64,000 nucleotides of DNA, from NCBI RefSeq assembly GCF_901709675.1, contig NC_051093.1:9806053-9870052 (forward strand), in the 5' to 3' direction. The translations under genes were made by a program, and so were the position numbers. Under the pieces are notes generated by a model. The model ran no database searches. It was not told where the DNA came from and worked only from the letters and a program-made list of their open reading frames with translations. Source of the stretch: Syngnathus acus (Eukaryota > Chordata > Actinopteri > Syngnathiformes > Syngnathidae). The stretch's first letter is position 1. The number at the start of each line of letters is the position of its first letter. This document shows, in pieces, positions 12,435 through 25,301 of the stretch.

Positions 12435-13429
12435 ATATACCGGTCTGAAATGATAGGTTACAGATGTATGTTAATGGTTTAGAAATCCCCTCAATCACTC
12501 GTTTTACAGTAGTCATATCAATGTCATCACAGTCTTTGGATGGCTTGTTTGTGCATTGGGAAACATTTCTTTCTCATCCGCTGCTTTGATGAACATTGAG
12601 CTCAGATTCCTATCTATTAAACTATTACACTGCTCCTCAGTTGTTACTGAATCTGGGATTTGTTTGGCCAGATCAGGTCCCACACTTACGAAGAATTTAT
12701 TAAAGTTATTAGCCACTTCTTGCATATCATGCTTCTCAGTGTTATTGATCATAAAATATTTCGGCTAATTAATTTTTTAGAGCCATTTTTTATTACAGTA
12801 TTCATTATATTCCATATTTCTTTGGTGTTATTTTGATTATCATTTAATATTTTACTATAGTATTCTTTTCTAGCAGCTCTTATAATATTAGTTAGTTTAT
12901 TCTTATATTGTTTGTATTCATTTTCTGACTCTTTAGTTCTCTGTCTTATAAATTCTCTGTAAAGTGTATTTTTCTTTTTACAGGCATTTTGTAAGCCCTT
13001 TGTGATCCAGGGATGATCTACATACTTTAGTTTCCTATTATTTACTTTTACAGGGCAGCATTTGTCATATAACCTTTTGAAAATTTTTAAGAATTCCTCA
13101 TATGCACAGTTAATGTGATTTTCATTGTATATAGTATCCCAGTTTTGTGACATTAAACCATTTTTAAATGCGTTTATTGTTTCTTCTGTTTTAATTCTTC
13201 TGTATTCCTGTTTTTTTGGCCGGTTGAGTAATTTTATAGTTGTCATCAAAAACCATAAAAACTGGCAAATGGTCACTGATGTCGCTGACTAAAAACCCAC
13301 TTATTGTGTTGTTTAAGTTGAAGTGTGAATACACTTTGAATCAATCAGTCACTCTTTACGAGCTGGGGATGTTTTTTCCGTGGTAGAAGTTGAGTTTGCT
13401 CATATTATTTTACAATATGTAATATAATA

Positions 13430-14370
13430 TAATAAAAATGCTCTTTTTTTTGGTGCCAGTGGACAGTGAGTGATGATAGCCGTGAATGAGTTATTCATTA
13501 AAGTGACACGCGCTTCACATTTCACAAGTCCGCTTGCTTGGGTGTGTTGGGGTGGGGGTGCATACTTTCAAGCGCACATATTGGGAGTTTGGACAACGCT
13601 TCCACACAATCACAATAGGTGTGCTGTCTATTCAGGCTTGCAATCAACTGAGTCACAAACAAAAGAAGTCAAGAACATTCTGGAGAAAGTAGGTGGGTCA
13701 TTATCAATATACAGACTTCATGATATTAAACTATGGCCAAAATCATATCGGTTTTATTTGAGGTTGATGCCAAAGCCACTATTATGACAGGCTATAATTG
13801 TGATAATTGACTGATTCATTAAAAAGTGATAACAAATCAATACCAATTACAACAATAAATCAAATCCACTTAGTCATTTCAAAGTCTCAAATCTTCCAGC
13901 TAAGCCATGAACTCATTCCTCCATTCGCAATTATCTCACTTAAAAAAGTTGGAGCTTTATTATTTGGTTTTGCGCACTTACGGTTTGCTCTTTGAATGCG
14001 TGTCAATATTGACAAATCAATTAGACTCCATTGCCAGTGTTCATTTTGCCTTAATGATGCTACATCAATACATCTTCATTCATAATTCATATTGGATCCT
14101 TTTGTATCATTCATTCTAAGAACTGCACTGATAGCATTGCAAAGTTGGCAGAAGTGGCAGGCAGAAGCTTCAAATATTGCAGATTTAGACTTTTCTTTCC
14201 ACCTGGGTCGTAATAGTTTGGGATTTTTCATTCTACTTACTTTCTATTCCACTTGAATTTTGCATGTAGTCGTTAGTTTTAATTCGTTTTTAATAGCAGG
14301 TTGTTAGTATTATTATTATTATTTAAGTATTTTGCTGTAGTTTATTTAGTTTTAGCATTCCTTTTTGTTT
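13430..14370. repeat. Spacer duplicate matching 22876-23807
   Basis: This contains AATAAAAATGCTC, the counterpart of the myadm poly-A signal at 22878, followed by about 900 bp of non-coding sequence nearly identical to the spacer between the two myadm genes. It is the relic showing that the left copy once extended across myadm. Confidence 0.9.
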
Positions 14371-14379
14371 TGTCTTCAC

Positions 14380-14673
14380 CTCCTCCGCGTGTTTCCTGAG
14401 CGCTTTCTCGCGCTCGTGCTGCTCGTTGTCCTCCTTGAGCAGCTCCAGCTCCAGCTCCACTTCGTGCTCCTGGTTCTCGGCGAACACAGAGTCGAGGTTT
14501 TCCAGGACGGCCACCACCAGCGGCATGAGCTCCTTGACCACGTCCTCGTCATATTTTCCGATGAGCCTCTCGAACTCGCGGTAAATAGAGTTAGCCAGGC
14601 CCGATACCCGCTCAGACATCATCGCTGATGTTCCCGGGTCGTCCTGGTACACAACTCCGTCTTCCAGCTCCAT
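14380..14673 (-). pseudogene. Duplicate spag9 exon 1 with in-frame changes
   Basis: This 98-codon copy of spag9 exon 1 keeps the start codon, open frame and GT donor (GAGGAG/GTGAAG). It differs from the functional exon by an in-frame gain of two residues (ELEL for EL) and loss of five (LITQY, just before [12 protein letters not shown]), both in the RH1/coiled-coil part. No spag9 exon 2 follows before the left copy. It is either a dead fragment or, since its phase is unchanged, a distant alternative first exon able to splice to 6127. Confidence 0.75.
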
Positions 14674-15404
14674 TCTGATTTTGTAGTCCTCTCCGTATGA
14701 TCCAGACTGGAGTGTTTTTAGAGCCGTATTCCAGTTTCCCAGCCACTATGACGACATTTACGCTCTTCTTGGAGGAAGTGGACACACCGAGAACATTACT
14801 CGACCGGACCGGACCCGTTACGATGCAGGCAGGAGACGACGTGGATTTCTTCCTCTTCCCCCCCCCCCCTCTTGTCCCATGATGCCTTCAGGAACTCCCC
14901 CACAAGCTTCGCTCTTCCAGAAACCAAAAGAGCACAAACGTTGAACGCCCTACTCGGGATGAATCACATTTGCCCACAAAATTCAACATTAATGCACAAT
15001 TTGTTTGAGTGTTGTGTATTAGAAATATGTATGGTTAATATTTTTCGTAATGTCGGATTTTGAGAACGGAACATTTGACGTGTCCGACGATTTTTCAGCT
15101 CCATATGTGAACAAAGAGGGATTCTTGTACTTAAAATCAACGAATTGCTGTTTTCACCAATCATTTGTACGTAGTGCAGCTGACGTTCCCGTCGTTCATA
15201 CCGATTCCAGATGTAAGTGAATGCACCATTACAACAGCTGACTTGTTGACGAGATCACGCCATGACGTCACGATAATGTCAGTCATCTTTTTCACTTTAG
15301 CGTCTTACGTTAATTTTACTCTATTTTATTGAAGCACCCCTTTTATTGTGTACTTTTTTCAGTTGAATAAAAATGGACACATTTGCTGTTTATAACTGCA
15401 CACG

Positions 15405-15410
15405 TTTATT
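15405..15410 (-). terminator. Poly-A signal, LITAF-like copy B
   Basis: AATAAA on the minus strand about 230 bp downstream of the stop, in the same place as in copy A. Confidence 0.6.
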
Positions 15411-15638
15411 CTTGGACAGAATCATAGCACTTCCAATTGTATTCTAAAGACACATTTCCCAGCCCGAATATTCATCACTTACATGCTTTCCCACTAACTG
15501 ATTAATCATTGATTGGTCATCTGCAATGCCGCATCCAAACATCACAAATACCTTAGCATTTGCAACGTTTACTTTAGCAAATACACCCACTGCTGGGAAT
15601 GAATGGTGATCGGCATCAAGTTCCCAGTTTGGAGCACT

Positions 15639-18850
<3,212 letters not shown>

Positions 18851-19099
18851 TCTATAAAAAAGACCAGGAGAGGATGTATTATTTCATGTGTTTCAAATTC
18901 AACTCCGCCCCCCCTCCCATGTGACTGGATACGTCAGTGACCATTCAAACAAGTTATACTGTGAATACACGTTGAATCAATCAGTCACTCTTTATGAGCT
19001 GGGGATGTTTTTTCCGTGGTAGAAGTTGAGTTTGCTCATATTATTTTATTTTTAGTCCAAACTCTCTCCCCCCCCCTCGGCAGCGTAGCGTCCTGTACT

Positions 19100-19370
19100 T
19101 TTGCGCTCTATTCTGACTGTCTGCTGTATGCACACTTGCTCCATTTTTGCTCCTCTTATTTATGATGTTATTTGTTTGCTTATTATTTATTCATCACTCT
19201 TATTTATTCATTGTTTGTGCCTTCTTGTTTTTATTTTTTGTGTTGTTTACTTGTATGTACATTGTGTACTATGTCTTGTCACCGTGGGATGGATAGTGGG
19301 ATCATAATTTCGATTTTTTTGTGTGTCTTGGCATGTGAAGAAATTGACAATAAAGCAGACTTTGAAATGA
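19100..19370 (+). mobile_element. LINE 3' fragment
   Basis: Low-complexity T-rich sequence ends in CTTGGCATGTGAAGAAATTG and CAATAAAGCAGACTTTGA, the same 3' end as the insertion at 16250. It has no intact reading frame. The family is not assigned. Confidence 0.6.
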
Positions 19371-19834
19371 TCAACGACTGGATATTTCTGACAGCTCATT
19401 AATTTCTGAGCGTAGCCCCGCTGTGCCTGTTTGCATTCACACAATGATAGTTGTGCAATATTGTCAACTATAAGGAAAATCACATTCATTGTGAAAGTGT
19501 TTGTATAGCAGTTGCAAAATGGGTTGTACTTCTCCTGACACATATTGGAGAACACGTGACGGAAAATCTCATGACAGTCAGTTCGGGACCAGCAAGAGGT
19601 CACACAAGTGAATACCGTGAGAATTAGCACACATTAGGGACAAAAAAATCCAAACTTCAAAAATGCACAAATTGCTCTCACAGGAATGCGGGACCTTTAT
19701 ATCAAAGTTGACTTTTTTTTTCACTCGCTTTGGTATATTTCTAATAGAATTGATTTCTTATCGTTAGAAGTCATTATTTTAGGGCGTTCATGCGTATGAC
19801 CGCTAGAGGTCAGTATAATACAATGAAAAAGTTC

Positions 19835-19925
19835 AAGTTAAAGTCCCAATGATGGTCACACACACATATCTGGGTGTGGTGAAATTTGTCCTCTGCATTT
19901 AACCCATCCCCGTGTGAAAAATGTT
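19835..19925 (-). mobile_element. SINE fragment (second family), minus orientation
   Basis: The segment with GGTGTGGTGAAATTTGTCCT and CTGCATTTAACCCATCCCC is the reverse complement of the 3' part of the element at about 20815-21115. Confidence 0.65.
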
Positions 19926-20639
19926 ACACTAGCGTTCAACCAAAACATTTTGTTTACGTGGCTAATTAATCAATATCAAAGACAATAGTAACTGCATTTC
20001 CACATTGACCGATACAATCATGTCTACTGTTGATTGTTGACACGTCAAAAACACTTACATTTGTAAGCAATGTGATGTGGGTGGCAGGATTGACACCAAA
20101 GTATTTCAAACACTAGTGATCGTGATTATTGGTTAGTGTAGAGGAATAAAAAGTGTCCAATCACAGGGCACAAATAGACAAGTGCACTGCACTACAACAC
20201 CATGCAGTCAGTTTACAGTGTGGGTGTGTGCCTTCATTTCATGGAAGAAGAAGAAGAAGAAAAAAAGTGTGCATCAAAACATGAAGTGGGATCAAAGGAT
20301 TCTTGTCCTGGTTTTCTCTACAGAGGACACGTATCTCACTGCACTCTCCCTGAAGAGCGAGCACCAGGGAAACTGAAGCCATCATCAAGCCTTATTAGAT
20401 CAAAACAGGACGCCTGCTGCATTTGTATTGCATTGTATTGATCCAGCGGTTGCAGCTGCAGCAAGATAACATTGAAAAAGAAAGATGGAAGGATGGGGCT
20501 GGGCTGGAGGCGTGGGGTAGACGGAGGAAGGCATAAGTGAAACTAAAGGCAGCAGCAGCAGCGACTAAAAAGAGGAACCGTCACAAAGCAAAAAGAAGAA
20601 CAAATCACTTCCCTACAGTTTAAAGTCATCTATCAATCT

Positions 20640-20746
20640 TTCTTGATGTGACGCAGGTCAATGTGGTTAAGCTGTAGATACAAAGTACATTTCTTGATGT
20701 GACGCAGGTCAATGCGGTTAAGCTGTAGATACAAAGTATATGGACA
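20640..20746 (+). repeat. Two tandem copies of a ~54-bp unit
   Basis: TTGATGTGACGCAGGTCAAT begins each unit, followed by the same bases through AAGCTGTAGATACAAAGTA. The two units differ at very few positions. Confidence 0.85.
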
Positions 20747-20814
20747 GCTTATCTCGACACCCGCCCTTCTTCGACAGTACAAAAGTTCACATTCCATTGT
20801 TCCTGTTAAACCAT

Positions 20815-21115
20815 TGGACCTGCTCAGTGGCCCTGAGACTGGAAGGTTCAAACCCCGGCCGGCCGGCCGGCCGGCCGGGTCATACCAAAGACTATAAAGA
20901 TGGGAGCCATTGCCTCCCTGCTCGGCACTCAGCATTAAGGGTTGGAATTGGGGGGTTCGATCACCAAATGATTCCTGAGCGCGGCACCGCTGCTGCTCAC
21001 TGCTCCCCTCTCTCTCCCCCAGGGGATGGATCAAAATCACATGGGGATGGGTTCAATGCAGAGGACAAATTTCACCACACCCAGATGTGTGTGTGACCAT
21101 CATTGGGACCTTAAA
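20815..21115 (+). mobile_element. tRNA-like SINE (second family)
   Basis: It begins with a tRNA-like head with the B-box GGTTCAAACCCC. Then come a GGCC run (about 20858-20880), the body (AAGGGTTGGAATTGGGGGGT, CACTGCTCCCCTCTCTCTCC) and the 3' part with GCAGAGGACAAATTTCACCA. The arrangement is typical of an abundant teleost SINE. Confidence 0.7.
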
Positions 21116-21464
21116 CATTTGCATCAATGAGCTCCTGATAATGCCAACACACCACCCAAAACGATTTGGCGGGGAGAGAAGCTGCGTCACACTGGGTGGG
21201 AAAGACTTTTTCTTTACGCAAGCGCCACTCTATTGATAAGCAAACGGAAGCCATCACCTCCTAGGCAAATATTGTATGCATTTTGTAGCACGCATGCGCG
21301 TTGATGCTCGCTCGGACCTTAAATGGGTGCAGGCAACGGAGAGGGAGTGGCAGGAAGCTTTGTGCTTGCTGCAGATGTTGGGGCGGCAGTCGCGCGCGGG
21401 ATGACAACTTGCCTCTGAGGCTCTTAGTGAGTGGACGGACGGAAGATCTATTAGAGAAGTCGCT

Positions 21465-22699
21465 ATGGTGACACTTGACCTCAGGGCGCTGACGGCGCCC
21501 GTGGGCATCGTGAGGATACTGGAGGTGATCTGCACCTGCATCTCCTTCGGCCTGGTGGTGTCGATGGGACACACTACCAACTCCTTCTGGACGTGGTGCT
21601 TGTTCACTTGGGGCTTCTGCTTCGCCGTCACCCTTTTGGTCCTCTTCCTGGAGTTCCTCAGCGTCAACGCTAAGCTGGCTATTTCCTGGGATGACTTCAC
21701 CACTGCCTTCGCCATGTTGGCCACGCTCATGGTGTTTGTCCCTTTTTAAATCTGTGATTCCGATCTTAAGCCTTGCAGTTAGTGACTTGTTGCATGCTGT
21801 TGGTCGGGCATTGCGGTGACGAATGTCAGCCTGAATGCAAGTTTAGTCACATGTATGGAAGTTCAACAACAGGTGTTGTACGGTCAAAGTACGGTCCAGG
21901 GGCCACATGTGGGCCCGTTGCAAAATGAATTGCCCACCTTGTTCACTGTGAAGACTTTTTCAAATCGCTAATTCCCAACTGGCTGGTTCTGATAAATGAT
22001 CCCATTTGACTTGTTTAGCCCCAAATGATCTATTATTATCTTTGTTCAAATACAAGTTGATTTGTTAGACGGCAGAAGGTACTGATCCATTTTCTTCTTT
22101 CCCAGGTGCTGAGCGCATCCATCATCTTCGCCAACTTCTTCACCTGCTCTTCGTGTTCCCAACTGATTGCCGCTTGCGTCTTCTCCTCCCTGGCCTTCAT
22201 CCTCTACGCCACCGAGGTGGGCTTGACCCGGGCCAAACCCGGGGAGATCAGCGGTTTTCTGTCAACAGTGCCGGGTCTCCTGAAGGTGCTGGAAGTCTAC
22301 GTGGCCTGCATCATCTTTGTGTGCTTGCGCTACATCTCATACGAGCAATTCCCGGGGCTTCAGTGGTGCGTGGCCGTCTACTCCATTTGCTTCATTTTCG
22401 CGCTCCTCGTCATCATCTTCACCATATGCCGACTTCTTGCCGTCTTTCCGGTGCCGTTTGATAAAGTTCTTATCGTTTGTAACGTGCTGGCCGTTCTGAT
22501 GTACATCACCGCCGTGGTGGTGTGGCCCTACTACAGCTTGAAGGACAACCCCCGACCGAGCATCTGCGATAGCTTTCCAAATTCATGCGGGTGGAATTTG
22601 TTGGTGGTTATCACTTTCATGACCTGCGTCAACCTCATTGCTTACATTGTTGATACCTTTTACTCCTTCCGGCTGGTCTTCTTTATGAGTCGAAACTAA
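21465..22699 (+). CDS. myadm: Myeloid-associated differentiation marker (MYADM), copy 1, two coding exons
   Basis: This is a MARVEL-domain membrane protein of the MYADM family, associated with lipid-ordered membrane and cortical organisation. Exons 21465-21731 and 22106-22699 are joined in phase 0 across a 374-bp intron (CTCATG/GTGTTT to TTTCCCAG/GTGCTG), giving 286 aa. The N-terminal half opens MVTLDLRALTAPVGIVRILE and each half has four hydrophobic segments, that is, two MARVEL repeats. Family landmarks are LFTWGFCF, SWDDFTTAFAMLATL, the central GEISGFLSTVPGLLKVLE and the late LQWCVAVYSICF. A poly-A signal lies at 22878-22883. Both exon joints carry GTG, so the splice point could slip by family comparison alone, but unspliced reading stops after VFVPF. 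The neighbouring copy (24248) is intronless. The left duplicate has lost this gene. Confidence 0.92.
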
Positions 22700-22877
22700 A
22701 GTCTAGTTTTCTGTAAAGGTTATATCTAGTTGATTTCTAATGAACGATATCAAGTCGGAAATGGCATTTCTTGGCATCTTCTCCACTTTTGATGTAACGT
22801 TGTTAGCGCATTGTTAGCGCTTTCACTCTTAACTCAGCCGTTCATGTTGACATGGGATGTAAAGTATGCAGCAAATG

Positions 22878-22883
22878 AATAAA
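22878..22883 (+). terminator. Poly-A signal, myadm copy 1
   Basis: AATAAA about 180 bp after the stop. The equivalent sequence survives in the left duplicate near 13431. Confidence 0.55.
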
Positions 22884-24247
22884 AATGCTCTTTTGTTTGG
22901 TGCCAGTGGACAGTGAGTGATGATAGCCGTGAATGAGTTATTCATTAAAGTGACGCGCCCTTCACATTTCAAAGTCCGCTTCCTTGGGTGTGTTGGGGTG
23001 GGTGTGCATAGGTTCAAGGGCACATATTGGGAGTTTGGACAACGCTTCCACACAATCACAATAGGTGTGGTGTCTATTCAGGCTTGCAATCAACTGAGTC
23101 ACAAAAAAAAGAAGTCAAGAACCTTCTGGAGAAAGTAGGTGGGTCATTATCAATATACAGACTTCATGATATTAAACTATGGCCAAAATCATATCGGTTT
23201 TATTTGAGGTTGATGCCAAAGCCACTATTATGACAGGCTATAATTGTGATAATTGGCTGATTCGTTAAAAAGTGATAACAAATCAATACCAATTACAACA
23301 ATAAATCAAATCCATTTAGTCATTTCAAAGTCTCAAATCTTCCAGCTAAGCCATGAACTCATTCCTCCATTAGCAATTATCTCACTTAAAAAAAGTTGGA
23401 GCTTTATTATTTGGTTTTGCGCACTTACGGTTTGCTCTTTGAATGCGTGTCAATATTGACAAATCAATTAGACTTCATTGCCAGTGTTGGTTTCATTTTG
23501 CCTTAATGATGCTACATCAATACATCTTCATTCATAATTCATATTGGATCCTTTTGTATAATTCATTCTAAGAACTGCACTGATAGCATTGCAAAGTTGG
23601 CAGAAGCTTCAAATATTGCAGATTTAGACTTTTTTTTTTTTCCACCTGGGTCGTAATAGTTTTGGATTTTTCATTCTACTTACTTTCTATTCCACTTGAA
23701 TTTTGCATGTAGTCGTTAGTTTTAATTCGTTTTTAATAGCAGGTTGTTATTATTATTATTTTTTAAATACTTTGCTGTCGTTTAGTTTTAGCATTCCTTT
23801 TAGTTTTTTTATATATATATATATATATATGGAGTATTTGTGATGTTGACTATTTGAATTGTGAAAATGCTTTTTCCCATTTTAGTTATTGGCAAACTAT
23901 AATAGCCTAACTTAGCACAGGTCTCACGATCCCTCTTGGGCTTGAGAAGTCATTTTTTCCACTCTGTAGAAGATAAGCCTCCCAATGAGGCAAAGAGAGC
24001 AAAGTCCAGCACGAGTGTGTCTCGATGAGGCCTTGATAAGAAGCAGCGCAGGTCCAATCAGCAATGACAGCTCGGGGCCATAAAGCGCACACTCAAATCA
24101 AGGATGCTGTGCACGTCGACTTCCGCTTTTCCAGAAGAGACATCGAGAGTTTCTCGCCAACGCGGATCTCAAAAAGATGGAGTGAGTGGAGAAGAGGGGG
24201 GGGCGGGGTGGTCTTTTGTGAGGTGACTGCCGTTTGCCGGAGCAGCC
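22884..24247. other. Spacer between the two myadm genes
   Basis: The part up to about 23807 is the duplicated spacer also found at 13430-14370. It is followed by a (TA)n run (about 23811-23830) and about 400 bp of unique upstream sequence for the second myadm. No other gene is seen. Confidence 0.7.
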
Positions 24248-25105
24248 ATGATCCACGTGGACCTTCGCGCTGTGACCCAGCCGCTGGGCATCCTGCGCTT
24301 GATGGCCAGCGTCCTCACGTGTATGGCTTTCAGTCTGGTGGCATCGGTGGGCCACGTCCCCTCTCCTTACTGGGCCTGGTGCATGTTCACCTGGTGCTTC
24401 TGCTTCTTCTTCACCTTCCTCATCGTCATCCTGGAGTTCACCACCTTCAGCGGCAAGTTGCCTTTCGCCTGGGATGACTTCACCACCGCCTTCGCCGTGC
24501 TGGCCAGCATCATGTGCTTGGCCGCCTCCGTCATCTACCCGACGTTTTTCACCTGCGACGTGTGCTACAGACAGATGGGCGCTTCCGTGGTGTCCTGGGT
24601 GTGTTTCGGGGTCTACGTGGGCGAGGTGACTCTCAATCGCCTTCGGCCCGGCGGCCAGATCCGTGGCTTCCTCTCCACGGCGCCGGGCGTGATGAAGATG
24701 CTGGAGACTTTCCTGGCCTGTCTCATCTTCACGTCTCTGGAGGAACGTCAGTACAGCGGCACTCCTGCGCTGCAGTGGTGCGTGGCGGCGTACTCCTTGT
24801 GCTTCATCTTGGCCGTGCTCATCATCCTGCTGAGTGTGGCGCAGCTGACCTCCTTATTTCCCTTTTTCGACAAGCTAGTGATCGCCTATGACGTTTTAGC
24901 GTGCGCCATGTACGCGACGGCCGTGGTGATCTGGCCGCTTTTTAGTTTCCGCGACAACGGGAGACCGCCCGACTGCGGCTACCTGTGCTCATGGGATAAA
25001 CTGGTGATTGTCAGCGTCATGACAATTCTCAACTTGTGCGTTTACATCCTGGATTCGGTCTACTCCGTACGGCTCGTGCTGTGCAGCAGCACGGAGCGAA
25101 GCTAA
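24248..25105 (+). CDS. myadm: MYADM family protein, copy 2, single exon (285 aa)
   Basis: An intact single-exon gene, opening MIHVDLRAVTQPLGILRLMA. It has two MARVEL repeats with eight predicted hydrophobic segments. Landmarks are MFTWCFCF, the FAWDDFTTAFAVLASIMCLA block, GQIRGFLSTAPGVMKMLE and LQWCVAAYSLCFILA, with the C-terminus ending SSTERS. The start codon is preceded by GAGCAGCC, an acceptable Kozak context, and is the only one aligning with copy 1. Identity to copy 1 is moderate, so this pair is much older than the segmental duplication next door. A poly-A signal lies at 25296-25301. Confidence 0.93.
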   Translation: MIHVDLRAVTQPLGILRLMASVLTCMAFSLVASVGHVPSPYWAWCMFTWCFCFFFTFLIVILEFTTFSGKLPFAWDDFTTAFAVLASIMCLAASVIYPTFFTCDVCYRQMGASVVSWVCFGVYVGEVTLNRLRPGGQIRGFLSTAPGVMKMLETFLACLIFTSLEERQYSGTPALQWCVAAYSLCFILAVLIILLSVAQLTSLFPFFDKLVIAYDVLACAMYATAVVIWPLFSFRDNGRPPDCGYLCSWDKLVIVSVMTILNLCVYILDSVYSVRLVLCSSTERS

Positions 25106-25295
25106 CATTTGTGTCCTGTGCTTGATGGAACTTCGAGATCACTTTGTATACAAAATGTTGGTTGAATTTTTTTTCATTCTCATTTGTTCATTCTCATTTC
25201 ATTATGAAATAAGTGGAAGTAATCAAAGAACATTTGGAGCTGATTGGTTTTTGTCTAGTTAATGATTCAAATTCTATCACTCCCATAAAAAGAGA

Positions 25296-25301
25296 AATAA
25301 A
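25296..25301 (+). terminator. Poly-A signal, myadm copy 2
   Basis: AATAAA about 190 bp past the stop codon. Confidence 0.55.

Larger units (their letters stand above)
11367..13324 (-). mobile_element. Degenerate L2/jockey-like LINE insertion with internal deletions
   Basis: About 1.96 kb break the left duplicate. The right copy is uninterrupted at the equivalent point (TTATACTGTGAATAC, near 18956), so insertion followed duplication. On the minus strand, 13276-12749 encodes the endonuclease-RT linker (YDKCCPVK, HPWITKGL, RAARKEYY). 12750-12515 continues it (NNFNKFFVSVG). Next come the RT motifs KIAKIIPLYKTG and NYRPISLLSQFSKILE near 12068-11930, then a frameshifted AFDTINH near 11780. The catalytic YxDD region is absent, so the copy is dead. 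The 3' end holds (ACAT)n and the GTTTGAAATAAACGAA tail. Confidence 0.85.
7081..14370. repeat. Left copy of a tandem segmental duplication
   Basis: From 7081 (in spag9 intron 1, next to the exon 1 donor) the sequence matches 14371 onward almost base for base through spag9 exon 1, its upstream region and a LITAF-domain gene up to about 11366. The match resumes after an inserted LINE (11367-13324) with 13325-13412, equal to about 18957-19048. From about 13430 to 14370 it matches 22876 to about 23807 instead. The left copy therefore lacks the segment corresponding to about 19049-22875 of the right copy, which holds myadm. The right end (GCATTCCTTTT) abuts the start of the right copy exactly. Confidence 0.93.
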
